From assembly GCA_963783835.1 (NCBI GenBank), contig CAWAOX010000019.1:12288-76287 (forward strand): 64,000 nucleotides of DNA, given 5' to 3'. Within the stretch, counting starts at the first letter, position 1. Each line of letters begins with the position of its first letter. Shown here in pieces: positions 63,790 to 64,000 of this stretch. Under the pieces are notes generated by a model that searched no databases, was not told where the DNA came from, and worked only from the letters and a program-made list of their open reading frames with translations. The DNA comes from CAIQPS01 sp963783835 (lineage in GTDB: Bacteria > Actinomycetota > Thermoleophilia > RBG-16-64-13). Both the position numbers and the translations under genes were made by a program.

Positions 63790-64000
63790 CTATTTCTGGC
63801 TTTCGATGTAGGCCCGCACGTCGTCCACTTCGAAGCCATACCTGGTCTTCAGGTCCTTCAGTGCGGCGCTGCCCGGCTCCGAGGGGTCGATGCCGAAGGC
63901 AGCCAGGAAGGCCGGGTAATCGGCAGCCATCTCCTCGATCTCAGACAGCGTCATCGAGCCCTTTATGGTCACAGCGCTTTCGCCCTGTCCCGGCTGACGT
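63790..64000 (-). CDS. Small helical domain, possibly the C-terminus of a protein that runs off the window
   Basis: The frame is open to the window edge. A GTG at 63972 would give a stand-alone 60-residue protein (TIKGSMTLSEIEEMAADYPAFLAAFGID...YGFEVDDVRAYIE). The GSMTLSEI...YGFEVDDVR pattern resembles the C-terminal domain of membrane ferredoxin-type (NapH-like) and DUF4405-like proteins, so it may be the tail of a larger protein. The weak ribosome site at 63972 fits that reading. Confidence 0.55.
   Translation of the reverse strand, partial: RQPGQGESAVTIKGSMTLSEIEEMAADYPAFLAAFGIDPSEPGSAALKDLKTRYGFEVDDVRAYIESQK

Overview
The window is one stretch of high-GC DNA (roughly 60-65 % GC by eye) that looks like an uncultured, metabolically versatile Actinomycetota-type bacterium. 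The support is Thr-rich lipoprotein linkers, a Fur-katG pair, DUF2254 and LuxR/MalT-like proteins, and GC-rich hairpins without U-tracts. This taxonomic reading is inference; Chloroflexota or another high-GC lineage is not excluded. No phage, transposase gene, CRISPR array or rRNA was recognised.

Region A (1-32.0 kb) is a single, almost entirely minus-strand catabolic and transport locus. Reading in the direction of transcription it holds: an amidohydrolase and an oligopeptide-type ABC importer (OppBCDF plus a lipoprotein binding protein); two FrdA/AprA-like flavoproteins, each next to a small 2[4Fe-4S] ferredoxin, with an SDR between them and a cytoplasmic two-domain Lcl/DUF1566 protein at the end; a DRE-TIM (LeuA/HMG-CoA-lyase-like) enzyme, a cyclase-family hydrolase, a metallo-beta-lactamase (MBL) fold hydrolase, a second DUF1566 protein (lipoprotein) and an arylsulfotransferase-like protein; two tandem Tat-exported MBL paralogues (one broken) and a beta-helix protein; a third intact MBL paralogue, a heterodimeric ABC exporter and an IclR regulator; and the start of a molybdopterin enzyme resembling pyrogallol-phloroglucinol transhydroxylase. 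Five copies of an 18-bp palindrome (TGATAC-N4-GTATCA), each 33-40 bp from a TTGACA box, lie upstream of the transcription units. I read this as one IclR-controlled regulon for anaerobic breakdown of a (possibly phenolic or sulfated) ring compound. The substrate is not established.

Region B (32.0-44.8 kb) is housekeeping and mixed: a queuosine-precursor operon (queF-queC-queD-queE), membrane proteins, a J-domain protein, an MFS exporter, an M14 peptidase lipoprotein next to a second amidohydrolase, a PPi-type phosphofructokinase and a GYF-clostripain membrane protease.

Region C (44.8-54.5 kb) holds a Fur/PerR-katG oxidative stress pair with a 4-bp overlap, an FMN-barrel protein, a UshA-like nucleotidase, a PadR-DUF1048 pair followed by a truncated ABC ATPase, a DUF2254 membrane protein and two SHOCT proteins. 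Intergenic regions here carry tRNA-like debris and a small dispersed repeat.

Region D (54.5-64.0 kb) holds a large LuxR/MalT-type regulator, then an operon of a small conserved protein, a membrane protein, two SulP transporters and a sixth MBL hydrolase. The small protein has a paralogue near the LuxR gene with a conserved upstream block. Several genes across the window are broken by single-base shifts while both parts remain well conserved. This points to indel errors in the assembly, or to recent decay at the 10-kb MBL gene.
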